A DNA stretch of 64,000 bases from NCBI GenBank assembly GCA_019749935.1, contig JAIEPD010000027.1, positions 1 to 64,000 on the forward strand. Reading direction: 5' to 3'. The stretch's first letter is position 1; every line of letters starts with the position of its first letter. A model generated the notes under the pieces. The model was not told the origin of the DNA and made no database searches. It worked only from the letters and a program-made list of their open reading frames with translations. The position numbers and the translations under genes are program-made. Origin of the DNA: Alphaproteobacteria bacterium. Its GTDB lineage: Bacteria > Pseudomonadota > Alphaproteobacteria > Paracaedibacterales > CAIULA01. Shown in pieces: positions 28,487 to 37,690 of the stretch.

Positions 28487-28660
28487 ATGCCTCAACCTAT
28501 TAGAATCGAATTCATGGAAGAGTATGAGCTTTTGGCTAAGTTACGGTCTAAAACAAAATCTCAAATCGATCTAACTGATCCCTTAGCTGAAGAACAAGCT
28601 TATATACAATCACTTCTTTATAGATGTCTTGCTAGGATATGGTGCCTTTCATTCCCTTAA
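28487..28660 (+). pseudogene. 5' part of a frameshifted unknown gene
   Basis: The frame starting at ATG 28487 (MPQPIRIEFMEEYELLAKLR...) reads like protein for about 45 codons and then stops at 28658. The next frame, open from 28587, continues as the 182-residue product below. The joint span 28487-29177 is 691 bases, one more than a multiple of three, as expected for a one-base insertion. The shift must lie between 28587 and 28660. Confidence 0.5.
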
Positions 28661-29177
28661 AGAAGAATATCTATTAACTTCCCTCTCGGCCGCAAGGAAT
28701 CTTGTGGAAACAATTATTTGTTTCATACGCTATTCTCAAGAGCTTTCTTTAGTGGGAGAGAAGAATGTAAAAAGAATCAATGAGCTTAGAGCAGCATACC
28801 TTTTTAGTCAACGGCAGCCAGATTTGCAGAAAATTGCAGAAGCTGAGTTATCAGTACACGGTATTCTGCCTGAGAAAACTAAAGCAGTAAATATTATAAC
28901 ACAACTTGATAAATGCAGCGATTCTTATCCAGAACTTGTGAAAACTTTTGAATGGTTATCTGAGCATACTCATCCAAATGCTTTAGATTCTTATCATTTT
29001 TTCACATATGAAGACAAAGAAAAAAACGTAATTTTTATTGATCAGTATTTTTGTAAAAATGAAACCATAGGATGGATAAAAAGATCTCTTTTGCATTTAG
29101 AGATCTTTGATACAATTTACGATGAAATGGAAAAAAAAGTTCTTCCTGCTCTTAGAACATTTATGAAATCTAAATAA
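28629..29177 (+). CDS. Unknown protein, probably the 3' part of a frameshifted gene
   Basis: 182 residues counted from TTG 28629, a poor start with no SD. The protein is mostly helical (AARNLVETIICFIRYSQEL; NELRAAYLFSQRQPDL; TFEWLSEHTHPNALDS) with no signal peptide or catalytic motif I recognise. The missing N-terminus appears to lie in another frame at 28487. Its stop is 8 bases into prmC's 3' end (convergent). It could be a functional short protein if translation starts internally. Confidence 0.55.
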   Translation: MLGYGAFHSLKEEYLLTSLSAARNLVETIICFIRYSQELSLVGEKNVKRINELRAAYLFSQRQPDLQKIAEAELSVHGILPEKTKAVNIITQLDKCSDSYPELVKTFEWLSEHTHPNALDSYHFFTYEDKEKNVIFIDQYFCKNETIGWIKRSLLHLEIFDTIYDEMEKKVLPALRTFMKSK

Positions 29178-30009
29178 AAAATAACAAAACTCTTTCAATA
29201 CCTGCAAGATCTGCATAGACGCCCTTTAGATTAAATCCGTTTTCTTTGGCAATTAAGGTTACTGATTCTCTTTGCCCCTTCCCTATTTCCATAAAGATTT
29301 TTGTATGGGGATGACATAATCTGCCAATTTGTGAGAACAAGGCCTGATAAGCCTCAAGCCCATCATCCCCTGCATAAAGGGCTAGGTGAGGATCAAAATC
29401 TTTTACATTTTGTTGTAAGGGTTCATTTAAGCCAATGTAGGGGGGGTTACTGATAATAAGATCATACACCCCTTGAACATTCTGTGTCCAATTTGAGAGA
29501 CAAAAAGTTGAACGATCAGAAAGCTTTAAACGAACTGCATTTTCTTTTGCAACTTTGAGGGCTTCTTCACTTATATCAACCCCTAACCCTGTTGCATTTT
29601 GATATTCGGATAAAACGCTCAAAAGCAAACACCCAGTGCCTGTGCCAAAATCAAGACATTGTAATGGAGATTGTTTATCAGAAAGTTCTTTCAAAACAGC
29701 CTCTATCAAAATCTCGCTATCAGGGCGCGGATCGAGAGTATCTTTGGTTACCTTAAAATTTAACCCCCAAAACTCTCTATAACCGATAATTTTTGAAAGG
29801 GGTTCATGATTAGCTCTTCTTTTTACAAGCTTTTCAAATTGAACCTGTTGCTCAGAGCTCAATAAAAATTCTTTCTCAAAAAAAACCTGTTCATAGCTTT
29901 TACCGGTAATATAACTCAGCAAAAGCCGGATTTCTCTCCATGGGTTTTCAATGCCGATTTTTTGAAAGAGAGCTAAAATTTCTTGCAAGGAATCATATGA
30001 AACGCGCAC
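29170..30009 (-). CDS. prmC: Release factor glutamine methyltransferase PrmC
   Basis: SAM-dependent enzyme that methylates the GGQ glutamine of peptide chain release factors. The SAM loop LDFGTGTGCLLLSVL and the substrate-binding NPPYI (SNPPYIGLNEP) are intact. 279 residues, normal. GTG start at 30009 overlaps the last base of grxD. Last gene of purC-bolA-grxD-prmC. prfA, the usual neighbour, is absent here. Confidence 0.95.
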   Translation of the reverse strand: MRVSYDSLQEILALFQKIGIENPWREIRLLLSYITGKSYEQVFFEKEFLLSSEQQVQFEKLVKRRANHEPLSKIIGYREFWGLNFKVTKDTLDPRPDSEILIEAVLKELSDKQSPLQCLDFGTGTGCLLLSVLSEYQNATGLGVDISEEALKVAKENAVRLKLSDRSTFCLSNWTQNVQGVYDLIISNPPYIGLNEPLQQNVKDFDPHLALYAGDDGLEAYQALFSQIGRLCHPHTKIFMEIGKGQRESVTLIAKENGFNLKGVYADLAGIERVLLFFI

Positions 30010-30335
30010 TATTTTGAAAGGATACCTTTTTCCTTTAATAGTTCTTGCAACTCGCCAGACTGATACATTTCACGCACAATATCACACCCACCAATAAACT
30101 CGCCCATAATATAAAGCTGAGGAATTGTAGGCCAATTGCTGTAATCTTTAATAGCTTGCCGAACTTCCATATCCTCTAAAACATTAACGTCTTTAAAATG
30201 AACCCCTAAAGTATTTAGGATCTGCACAACGACAGCTGAAAAACCGCATTGTGGAATCTGGCTTGTTCCTTTCATGTAAAGAACAATCTGATTTGTCGTT
30301 ACATCCTTTTCGATGCGTTCTTGAACTGATTGCAT
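30009..30335 (-). CDS. grxD: Monothiol glutaredoxin Grx4
   Basis: Glutaredoxin-4 family protein that binds a [2Fe-2S] cluster through its CGFS cysteine and glutathione. The motif PQCGFSAVVVQIL is near residue 30, and WPTIPQLYI and GGCDIV complete the thioredoxin fold. 108 residues, normal. It lies 13 bases after bolA, its known partner. SD GAAAGGA precedes the ATG. Confidence 0.95.
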   Translation of the reverse strand: MQSVQERIEKDVTTNQIVLYMKGTSQIPQCGFSAVVVQILNTLGVHFKDVNVLEDMEVRQAIKDYSNWPTIPQLYIMGEFIGGCDIVREMYQSGELQELLKEKGILSK

Positions 30336-30348
30336 TTATTTTTTCCTT

Positions 30349-30588
30349 TCAATCCGCTAAGGGGATGGATGTTTTTAGGGCAAGAGCATGAAGTTCTGCT
30401 CCCATCTTACCTTGCAATGCTTGATAAACCATTTGATGCTGCTGAACGCGCGATTTTCCTTCAAATTTCTTAGAAATAATTGTTGCCTGAAAATGATCAT
30501 TATCCCCCGCAAGGTCTTTTATATCAATTTTTGCATCAGGAAAGAATTCGCACAAAAGCGATTCAATTTCGTGGATTGGCATAGGCAT
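30349..30588 (-). CDS. BolA-family protein
   Basis: 79-residue BolA-like protein (IbaG/BolA2 size). Typical core: DLAGDNDHFQATIISKKFEGKSRVQQHQMVYQAL, with the invariant histidine in DHFQ and the second in VQQHQ. BolA and Grx4 form a [2Fe-2S]-bridged complex used in cluster transfer; the gene order bolA-grxD fits that. Here the pair follows purC by 15 bases. Confidence 0.93.
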   Translation of the reverse strand: MPMPIHEIESLLCEFFPDAKIDIKDLAGDNDHFQATIISKKFEGKSRVQQHQMVYQALQGKMGAELHALALKTSIPLAD

Positions 30589-30603
30589 AAATAAATACTC
30601 TTC

Positions 30604-31419
30604 TTAACTCAGAGAACTAATCGTTAAATCAGGAGGCCCACCAGCATCAAGCAATCCAAAACGTTTAGCAATTTCCTGGTAAACCTTCACTGCTTTTTGC
30701 TCATCATAAACATTTTCTATTGAATCTTTATTTAGATCCAATCTTTCACCTGTTTTAAGGTCCAAAAGATGGCAATTATCGGGTGTAATCTCATCAATCA
30801 AAATAATCTGGGTATCCCCCATGAAATCAGAAAGATAAATACGGCCAAAAGACAATGAATATCGCATAAGCCTTATGCCTAAAGCTAAGAACTGTCCGCA
30901 CAGAAAGTCGTTAATGCGTTGAGTTGTGTCTAGAAGTGCGTGCACCTCATCTGTATCTGCCCAACCAAGACTGGTGATATGACGCTCTGAAATCACTGAA
31001 TCAAAAAGCCCTTTTGTGCGCACGTGAAGTTCAGGAATAGGCTCTGGAAGCATCATACCTTCGTCTAAGCCTAACCTTTTGGCAAAGTCACCTGTTGCAA
31101 CGTTATGCATAACCACATCAAAAGGTAGGGCTTCTGTTGCACGGATAAGCTGTTCACGCATATTTAACCTACGAATAAAATGCGTTTCAATTCCAATCTC
31201 ACCCAAACGAAGCATCAACAGTTCAGACAAGCGATTATTAATCACTCCTTTGCCTGTAACGGAAAGTTCATTGTTTTTGTGATGATTATCTTTAAAATAG
31301 AGAACGTATGTCCCCGGCTCAGGCCCTTCAAATAGAACCTTCGACTTGCCCTCATAAATATGACGGCGCCTAGGGGGAGCTTTCTCATTTAAAATTCGGG
31401 GTCTAAACCCAATTGCCAT
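30604..31419 (-). CDS. purC: SAICAR synthase (PurC)
   Basis: Joins aspartate to CAIR in purine synthesis. The N-terminal YEGKSKVLFEG ATP loop, the DNHHKN...GKGVINNRLSELL block and SFGRIYLSDFMG..ILIDEITPD are present. 271 residues; the C-terminus after the substrate domain is slightly longer than in E. coli. AAGG stands before the ATG. First of a four-gene operon. No other pur gene is in the window. Divergent from the Atm1 exporter. Confidence 0.95.
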   Translation of the reverse strand: MAIGFRPRILNEKAPPRRRHIYEGKSKVLFEGPEPGTYVLYFKDNHHKNNELSVTGKGVINNRLSELLMLRLGEIGIETHFIRRLNMREQLIRATEALPFDVVMHNVATGDFAKRLGLDEGMMLPEPIPELHVRTKGLFDSVISERHITSLGWADTDEVHALLDTTQRINDFLCGQFLALGIRLMRYSLSFGRIYLSDFMGDTQIILIDEITPDNCHLLDLKTGERLDLNKDSIENVYDEQKAVKVYQEIAKRFGLLDAGGPPDLTISSLS

Positions 31420-31511
31420 GGATAAAACCTTTTCTGAGTGTTAAGATGTCTATACCAAATTTTGGTATTATATTCCATTCTTTTCTACATAAAGACACAA
31501 AAGCAATAACA

Positions 31512-33302
31512 ATGATTTCATCACCAAAATTCACTACTTTAAAAAAACTTTGGCCCTATCTTTGGCCAGAAAACATGCCTGAAGCTAAGTTTCGCTTGAT
31601 TCTTGCCTTATGCGCTCTGGTACTTTCCAAAGTCTCAGTATTGTATGTGCCTATTATTTTTAAATATGCAATCGATTTTTTAAATAATCCAAAAAATATT
31701 ACTGTTCCTATTGGATTGATGGTTTTATATGGATTTATGCGTCTTGTTTCTTCAGCATTCTCAGAAGTCAGAGACGCCACATTTGCAAAAGTCGCTCAGC
31801 GATCCTTAAGACAAGTGGGACTAAAGGTTTTTGATCACCTTCATCATTTAAGTTTGCGTTTTCATCTTGAACGTCAAACGGGCGGTTTAACACGCGCTAT
31901 TGAACGCGGCACCAAATCGATTGAAACACTCTTAACGTTTTTATCTTTTAGCATCCTTCCCATCATTGCCGAAATCGTTTTAGTCACTACGTTTTTGTGG
32001 ATTATGTATGATTTTAATTTTGCAATGATCATTCTTTTGACCATGGCAACCTATATCGTATTTACACTTAAGCTTTCTGAATGGCGTACGGGTTATGTTC
32101 GAAAAATGAATGAGAATGATTCTGAGTCCCAAACCAAGGCCATCGATAGTCTCTTGAATTATGAAACCGTTAAATACTTTAATAACGAAGATCATGAAAA
32201 GGAACGATTTGATCAGTCCTTAAGGCTTTATGAAAAAGCTGCCGTTCAAAGCAAGATAAGCCTTTCTTACCTAAACATAGGTCAGGTTGTGATCATTTCA
32301 ATTGGCCTGATTGCCGTTATGACTTTAGCTTCTCAGCAAGTTATCCAAAAAACAATGAGTGTTGGCGATCTGGTTGCAATCAATACTTTCCTCATACAAC
32401 TTTATATCCCTCTTTTTAATTTAGGTTTTGCGTATCGTGAAATTAAACTGGCTTTGGTGAATTTAGAATCAATGTTCTCTGTTATGGAAGAACCAGAAGA
32501 AGTTAAAGATCTGCCAAAGGCAGAACCTATTAAGATCATAAAGGGTGAAATTCGTTTTGAAAATGTATCGTTTTCATACCAAGAAAATCGCTCTATTTTA
32601 AAGGATATCTCTTTTACAATTCCGGCTGGCAAAACCCTTGCAATTGTAGGTGCAAGCGGCGCAGGAAAATCAACATTATCGCGCCTTTTATTCAGGTTTT
32701 ATGACGTTTCCAAAGGTGCTGTTTTCATTGATGACCAAGATATAAGATCTGTCACCCAACAAAGCCTTCGTCGTGCTATCGGCATTGTGCCTCAAGATAC
32801 GGTTCTATTTAATGATACCATTGGTTATAACATTCAATATGGGCGCGTAGATGCAACAAAAGCAGAGATCATAGAGGCTGCAAAGCAAGCCAGGATTCAC
32901 GATTTTATTGAATCTTTACCAGAAGGGTATGAAACAAGGGTCGGAGAACGAGGATTAAAATTATCAGGCGGTGAAAAACAACGTGTTGCTATTGCCAGAA
33001 CTCTTTTAAAAAGGCCAAAAATCTTTTTATTTGATGAAGCAACTTCTGCGCTTGATACCCGCACTGAAAAGGAAATTCAAGAAAACTTACGCGAAATCTC
33101 AAAAAACAAAACGACTTTAATTATCGCGCATCGTCTTTCAACAATTATTGACGCTGATGAGATCATTGTCCTTGATAAAGGAAAGATTGCAGAAAGAGGC
33201 GATCATAAAACTCTGCTTAAACAAGACGGTTTATACGCAACAATGTGGAAACGTCAGCAAGACAAAAAAGAGAGTCAAACAGCTAAAATTACAAAGATAT
33301 AG
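31512..33302 (+). CDS. Atm1-type ABC exporter (heavy-metal/Fe-S related)
   Basis: Half-transporter with six membrane segments (about residues 20-290) and an ATPase domain. Walker A is GASGAGKST, signature LSGGEKQRVAIARTLLKRP, Walker B IFLFDEATSALD. The membrane part (FAKVAQRSLRQVGLKVFDHLHHLSLRFHLERQTGGLTR) is characteristic of the Atm1/HMT1 family, which exports glutathione persulfide-type compounds needed for Fe-S supply and metal defence. ATG 31512 is used because the frame before it overlaps the divergent purC start. Neighbouring bolA-grxD support an Fe-S role. Confidence 0.9.
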   Translation: MISSPKFTTLKKLWPYLWPENMPEAKFRLILALCALVLSKVSVLYVPIIFKYAIDFLNNPKNITVPIGLMVLYGFMRLVSSAFSEVRDATFAKVAQRSLRQVGLKVFDHLHHLSLRFHLERQTGGLTRAIERGTKSIETLLTFLSFSILPIIAEIVLVTTFLWIMYDFNFAMIILLTMATYIVFTLKLSEWRTGYVRKMNENDSESQTKAIDSLLNYETVKYFNNEDHEKERFDQSLRLYEKAAVQSKISLSYLNIGQVVIISIGLIAVMTLASQQVIQKTMSVGDLVAINTFLIQLYIPLFNLGFAYREIKLALVNLESMFSVMEEPEEVKDLPKAEPIKIIKGEIRFENVSFSYQENRSILKDISFTIPAGKTLAIVGASGAGKSTLSRLLFRFYDVSKGAVFIDDQDIRSVTQQSLRRAIGIVPQDTVLFNDTIGYNIQYGRVDATKAEIIEAAKQARIHDFIESLPEGYETRVGERGLKLSGGEKQRVAIARTLLKRPKIFLFDEATSALDTRTEKEIQENLREISKNKTTLIIAHRLSTIIDADEIIVLDKGKIAERGDHKTLLKQDGLYATMWKRQQDKKESQTAKITKI

Positions 33303-33372
33303 ATTTCAGATTGCCTCATTCCATCGTGTTCTATAGATTAACAAACAAATAACTCTTCTGAAAGCAGTGGTA

Positions 33373-33837
33373 ATGGATCTTAGTGAAACTCCAATAAATC
33401 TACATGATCGTGTTCGTATTCATAACACCCCTCTTACACACAAAAAAAAACTTGCAGGCTTAGTTGGTGTGGTTCACGGCATCACCATGCCATCTAGACT
33501 TGAAGCAAGAGGTGAAAAAATAGAAATTATAGGCCATTTAACAGAAGATATAGCCTACGCGGTTCAATTTGAAAATTTCCAGGAGACAATATGGTTTGCA
33601 TCCTATTTAGTCGATTTTGTCGACTATAATGCAGGAACGGAAATCAGCATAGGCAGCATAAATGCGGTACGACTAGACACAGGAGAATGGCAAGAGCAAT
33701 CTGGGCAAAAAAGAAAATTTAAGAATGACGTAGAGCTGTTTTTTGCAGAAACGCTACAAAATCAGACGGTGTCAACATCCACAACAGGTAAAAAAGGATT
33801 TTGGAATTGGCTGAAAAAAAGTTTTTTTTCTAAATAA
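33373..33837 (+). CDS. Unknown 154-residue protein
   Basis: I do not recognise a family. The first 85 residues look beta-rich (INLHDRVRIHNTPL; LAGLVGVVHGITMPS; IAYAVQFENFQETIWFASYLVDFVD), reminiscent of a small SH3-like barrel; the tail is basic and ends GKKGFWNWLKKSFFSK, which could form an amphipathic membrane-touching helix. No signal peptide. ATG 33373 is preferred to GTG 33367. It stands alone, convergent with the ELM1 gene. Confidence 0.7.
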   Translation: MDLSETPINLHDRVRIHNTPLTHKKKLAGLVGVVHGITMPSRLEARGEKIEIIGHLTEDIAYAVQFENFQETIWFASYLVDFVDYNAGTEISIGSINAVRLDTGEWQEQSGQKRKFKNDVELFFAETLQNQTVSTSTTGKKGFWNWLKKSFFSK

Positions 33838-33879
33838 CTTTTTTTATAAACTCAACTACTTGGAAATAATTTTTTTTTA

Positions 33880-34872
33880 TCAAAGGCTAAATCGAATTTT
33901 TTCTAAAACAACCTCTCTGATCCGTCCCAATTCATCCAAAGGCACAAAACCATCAACGGCTAATTCATCGAAAAAATTTTGAGCATGATGATGATCATAT
34001 AAGCTTTTTTTAAATCTTTGAAAGCGTGTATTAAGTATGGAAACTTCAGCAATATAAACAGGTTTGCCCATTAAACATGCTTCTGACATCATGCTAATAG
34101 AATCACCCGTTACAACCAATGCATCTGCAAGCGCAAGGTATTCAAGATAGGGATTATCGCTCTTTCCATCCCAAATTTGACACGACAGGCCTTTTAGCCC
34201 TGCTTGCAACATAGTAACCATCTCTGGCCTTGTGCGTCTTGAAGGGGTAATTAATAAGCTGCCATCTCTATAAACAGGATGCTCGGTTATCATGTACCGA
34301 AGCCGCGCAATAAGAGACTTCATAAACTCTGCCGTATAGCGGTAATATTTATTATCCCCCCCCACCATCACAGCAATACGTTTTTCTGAATAACTTTGGT
34401 ATTTTTCCAAAACTTTTGAATTTTGTCTCAATGCTAAAAGAGCTTCAGGTCTTATAGGGTGAAGGGCTCCTAAAGTTGAAAAAACATTATCCCCTTTTAC
34501 TTCATCATGAAGAGGAGGAATAACAAGGTCGAAATACGAAGATTTAATATGCGGATTTTGCAGCACAATAATAAACGAATGTCCCCTAAATGCCATAGCT
34601 GCCGTTACTGCTTGGCGACCCGCTGCAATAATGGCAGAAGGATAAGGTGGTTTTAAAGAAAACTTATCTTTTTGCAAACGTTCTGGCTTTGTTTGAAAAC
34701 GTGCAAACTGGGGCGGTAAATTGCGCCATAATCCTTTTAATGAAATTTCTTTATGAGTAAATGAAATTGAATATGCAGACTCTATAACATTAGCCAGAGC
34801 AAGGCATTGACGATAAGTCCCTGTTTTGCCTTGATCGCATAAGATCCACCCTTCTCTTTTCGCAATAGCCAT
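33880..34872 (-). CDS. Mitochondrial fission ELM1 family protein
   Basis: A 330-residue member of the ELM1/DUF1022 family, widespread in alphaproteobacteria and related to a plant mitochondrial fission factor. Blocks visible: GWILCDQGKTGTYRQCLALAN, SAIIAAGRQAVTAAM, LQNPHI...FDLVIPPLHDE and the VTGDSISMMSEACLMGKPVY donor-site-like motif, which suggests a GT-B glycosyltransferase fold. Function in bacteria is unsettled. It is coupled to ycgN by a TAATG overlap. Confidence 0.9.
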   Translation of the reverse strand: MAIAKREGWILCDQGKTGTYRQCLALANVIESAYSISFTHKEISLKGLWRNLPPQFARFQTKPERLQKDKFSLKPPYPSAIIAAGRQAVTAAMAFRGHSFIIVLQNPHIKSSYFDLVIPPLHDEVKGDNVFSTLGALHPIRPEALLALRQNSKVLEKYQSYSEKRIAVMVGGDNKYYRYTAEFMKSLIARLRYMITEHPVYRDGSLLITPSRRTRPEMVTMLQAGLKGLSCQIWDGKSDNPYLEYLALADALVVTGDSISMMSEACLMGKPVYIAEVSILNTRFQRFKKSLYDHHHAQNFFDELAVDGFVPLDELGRIREVVLEKIRFSL

Positions 34873-35336
34873 TATTTAGGTCCTTCAATTGGATCTAAGC
34901 AATCTAGGGCATATTCTTCAACGTTGGTTATATAATCTTCAGGCACAATCATGCCTTTTTTAGAAATGCCAGCTTTATGAACAGCTTGTTTATCGTTTGA
35001 AATAAGATAATGCCAGTCATATAAATCCTTGCCCTCATCAATAAGTCGATAGGCACAAGTTTCTGGCAGCCAATCTAACGTCTCAACTTTCTCAGGCGTT
35101 AAGGCAATGCAATCTTTAACGTTTTTCTGTCTACTCTCATAATCCTTGCAACGACAGGATTTTACATCTAAATAACGACAGCCTACATTGGTTATGAAAA
35201 CTTCGTCGGTATCTTCATCTTGAAGTTTCACCATACAGCAAAGACCACACCCATCACACAAAGATTCCCATTCGTCATTGGACATCGCTGCTAAGGTCTT
35301 TTGTTTCCAAAAAGGTAGCGTTTTATTAGATTTCAA
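34872..35336 (-). CDS. YcgN-family cysteine-cluster protein (UPF0260)
   Basis: 154 residues with conserved cysteine clusters (CDGCGLCCMVK; CRYLDVKSCRCKDYESR; CAYRLIDEG) that probably bind a metal or Fe-S cluster. A normal-length member of a widespread proteobacterial family of unknown function. Directly upstream of and overlapping the ELM1 gene, a pairing common in alphaproteobacteria. Confidence 0.93.
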   Translation of the reverse strand: MKSNKTLPFWKQKTLAAMSNDEWESLCDGCGLCCMVKLQDEDTDEVFITNVGCRYLDVKSCRCKDYESRQKNVKDCIALTPEKVETLDWLPETCAYRLIDEGKDLYDWHYLISNDKQAVHKAGISKKGMIVPEDYITNVEEYALDCLDPIEGPK

Positions 35337-35433
35337 GAAAATCAGTTTTTTGTATAGGTTGTGATTTGCAAAAAGAGTATTTTAAGAAAGGCTTTTGGTC
35401 AAGGCCCCTTATTGTTATATATTTTTAAAATAT

Positions 35434-35718
35434 TTATTGTTTACTACCATCCGATTCTTTACTATCGTTAGAATCACTTCTAACTTTTGGATAGAAATAC
35501 ATTTTTCTTCTAGGGTCGTATTTGAATGGTCCCCTTACTTCTACAGCAAGGGGAGTTTTATCTGGCTCTTCAGAAGGCGTAAATCCTGGGTTATGTGACC
35601 ATCCTTTCAGCCTCCCATCATCTGTTCTCTGCTCCAGCTCACTTGCAATAACAGTTCCAGCCATCAAGAGACTCAACACACTTATCTTGATTATTTTTTT
35701 AACAAGCAGTTTATTCAT
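35434..35718 (-). CDS. Small exported protein, unknown function
   Basis: 94 residues: basic N-terminus, hydrophobic core and a likely cleavage after TVIA, giving a mature part of about 68 residues that is polar and rich in Asp, Ser, Lys and Pro (GWSHNPGFTPSEEPDKT; PRRKMYFYPKV). No family recognised. GGAGAAG precedes the ATG, supporting expression. Stands alone between ycgN and ruvA. Confidence 0.7.
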   Translation of the reverse strand: MNKLLVKKIIKISVLSLLMAGTVIASELEQRTDDGRLKGWSHNPGFTPSEEPDKTPLAVEVRGPFKYDPRRKMYFYPKVRSDSNDSKESDGSKQ

Positions 35719-36046
35719 TTTTCTTCTCCAATCAAGTCTTTAAGAACTTCAACAACCCTTAATATTTAATTTTATAGTCTATTTTTTGTTTTTTCATTAC
35801 TATTTTTTTTCATAGTTCTCACTATTAGTGTAGATGTAAACTCAAAACCTTTCTGTATACAGAAGAAAAAAGCACTTATTTCTATCAGTTAATTTGATTT
35901 TAAATAATTTTTTGCTATAAACTTATAACTTAATGTTTGCGAAAACAGATAAGCACATTATCTAAACTTTCTAGAAAATTTATCTATTGTCTATCTTGGG
36001 TTGGATATGTCATTTTTAATACATACAATATCGAAATGAATACAGC
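35719..36046. other. AT-rich divergent intergenic region
   Basis: 328 bases of A/T-rich DNA between the small exported gene (-) and ruvA (+). It must carry both promoters, but I cannot pick out convincing -35/-10 pairs, a tRNA or a riboswitch. Confidence 0.5.
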
Positions 36047-36646
36047 ATGATCTCAAAACTTACCGGAATATTAGACTCTACTCTATCAGATGGCGCTATT
36101 ATTGATGTGAATGGAATCGGCTATTTTGTTCACACTTCTGCTAAAACCCTAGCTCAATTACCCAAAATTGGGGAGAGAATCATTTTGATGATTGAGCATA
36201 TCATTCGCCAGGATCATCAACAGCTCTGTGCATTTTACGATGACAATGAACGTATGTGTTTCCGTTTGCTATTGGGTGTACAGGGTGTTGGAATAAAAGT
36301 TGCCCTTGCAATTTTATCTGTCTTTTCACCAGATGAACTTTTAAGTGCCATCGTACATCAAGATAAAACGGCTCTCACGCGCGCAGATGGTGTTGGCCCA
36401 AAAGTCGCAGGTCGTATTGTTTTAGAACTCAAAGATAAAAAATTGGATTTTGTTCAAAACTCACCTCAATCTCTTCCTGAAAAATCATCCCCAATTCAAG
36501 ATGCGCTAGCAGGATTAATGGGATTAGGCTATTCTAAAAGTGAAGCAGCCGGAGCCATTTCCAAAATTATTCAAGATGCCGGTTCTGAACCACCTGTTGC
36601 AACTTTAATTAAGCTTGCTTTGCAAAAATTAGCGTCAGAAAGGTAG
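36047..36646 (+). CDS. ruvA: Holliday junction helicase subunit RuvA
   Basis: Binds four-way junctions as a tetramer and recruits RuvB. N-terminal OB fold (GILDSTLSDGAIIDVNGIGYFV), two helix-hairpin-helix motifs (LLGVQGVGIKVALAIL; LTRADGVGPKVAGRIVLEL) and the C-terminal RuvB-binding domain (DALAGLMGLGYSKSEAAGAI). 199 residues, normal. 3 bases before ruvB. No ruvC directly upstream. Confidence 0.96.
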   Translation: MISKLTGILDSTLSDGAIIDVNGIGYFVHTSAKTLAQLPKIGERIILMIEHIIRQDHQQLCAFYDDNERMCFRLLLGVQGVGIKVALAILSVFSPDELLSAIVHQDKTALTRADGVGPKVAGRIVLELKDKKLDFVQNSPQSLPEKSSPIQDALAGLMGLGYSKSEAAGAISKIIQDAGSEPPVATLIKLALQKLASER

Positions 36647-36649
36647 CAA

Positions 36650-37690
36650 ATGTCTGAACGACTTTTAGACATGGATGGACAAGATCACGAGAAAGACATA
36701 CTCGAACCTGCTCTTAGACCAAAAACAATAAAAGAATTTACAGGTCAAGCTCAAGTTCGGGCCAATCTTGAAGTTTTCATACAAGCTGCTAAAAACAGAA
36801 AAGAAGCGCTGGATCATGTCCTCCTCTTTGGCCCTCCTGGTCTTGGTAAAACAACTCTTGCTCAAATTATTGCAACAGAAATGGGCGTTGGTTTTAGAGC
36901 AACCTCAGGTCCCGTTATTGCCAAAGCTGGTGATTTAGCTGCAGTCCTCACCAATTTACAACCCCATGATGTATTGTTTATTGATGAAATTCACCGTCTG
37001 AATCCTGCAGTTGAAGAAGTTCTCTACCCTGCTATGGAAGATTATAAACTTGACATTATGATTGGTGAAGGTCCTGCTGCCCGATCCATTCGCCTTGATC
37101 TTCCTCCATTTACTCTTGTGGGAGCGACAACAAGGGCGGGTCTTTTGACGCAACCCTTAAGAGAACGCTTTGGGATCCCGCTTCGCCTTCAATTTTATGA
37201 ATTAAAAGACCTGACATTAATTGTAGAACGAGCGGCCAAAATTCTTAATTTTACCCTTGATAAAGATGGGTCCAATGAAATCGCTCGCCGTTCAAGGGGA
37301 ACCCCTCGTATTGCGGGTCGTCTTTTAAGGCGTGTTCGCGATTTCGCAAATGTAATGGGTGAGGCTCTTGTTACAGAAACACTTGCCGCCAATGCCCTGA
37401 ACAGACTTGATGTAGATCCATTAGGCTTGGATGCTCAAGATATTCGCTATTTAAAAATTATTGCTGAGTTTTATAAAGGCGGCCCTGTTGGCATTGAAAC
37501 CTTAGCCGCAGCTTTATCAGAACAAAGAGATACTCTTGAAGAGGTTGTTGAACCCTATTTACTTCAGCAAGGCTTCATTCAACGAACATCAAGAGGAAGA
37601 ACCTTAACGAATCACGCTTACAATCATTTAGGTATTGATGTTTTCGCTGAGCCTTCTGAACAGATTATCTCTTTTGATAAAAAACGCTGA
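36650..37690 (+). CDS. ruvB: Holliday junction helicase subunit RuvB
   Basis: AAA+ motor that drives branch migration. Walker [12 protein letters not shown], Walker [10 protein letters not shown], sensor GATTRAGLL and the C-terminal winged helix ([24 protein letters not shown]) are present. 346 residues, normal. AGGTAG just before the ATG. Its stop shares one base with the alr start. Confidence 0.97.
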   Translation: MSERLLDMDGQDHEKDILEPALRPKTIKEFTGQAQVRANLEVFIQAAKNRKEALDHVLLFGPPGLGKTTLAQIIATEMGVGFRATSGPVIAKAGDLAAVLTNLQPHDVLFIDEIHRLNPAVEEVLYPAMEDYKLDIMIGEGPAARSIRLDLPPFTLVGATTRAGLLTQPLRERFGIPLRLQFYELKDLTLIVERAAKILNFTLDKDGSNEIARRSRGTPRIAGRLLRRVRDFANVMGEALVTETLAANALNRLDVDPLGLDAQDIRYLKIIAEFYKGGPVGIETLAAALSEQRDTLEEVVEPYLLQQGFIQRTSRGRTLTNHAYNHLGIDVFAEPSEQIISFDKKR

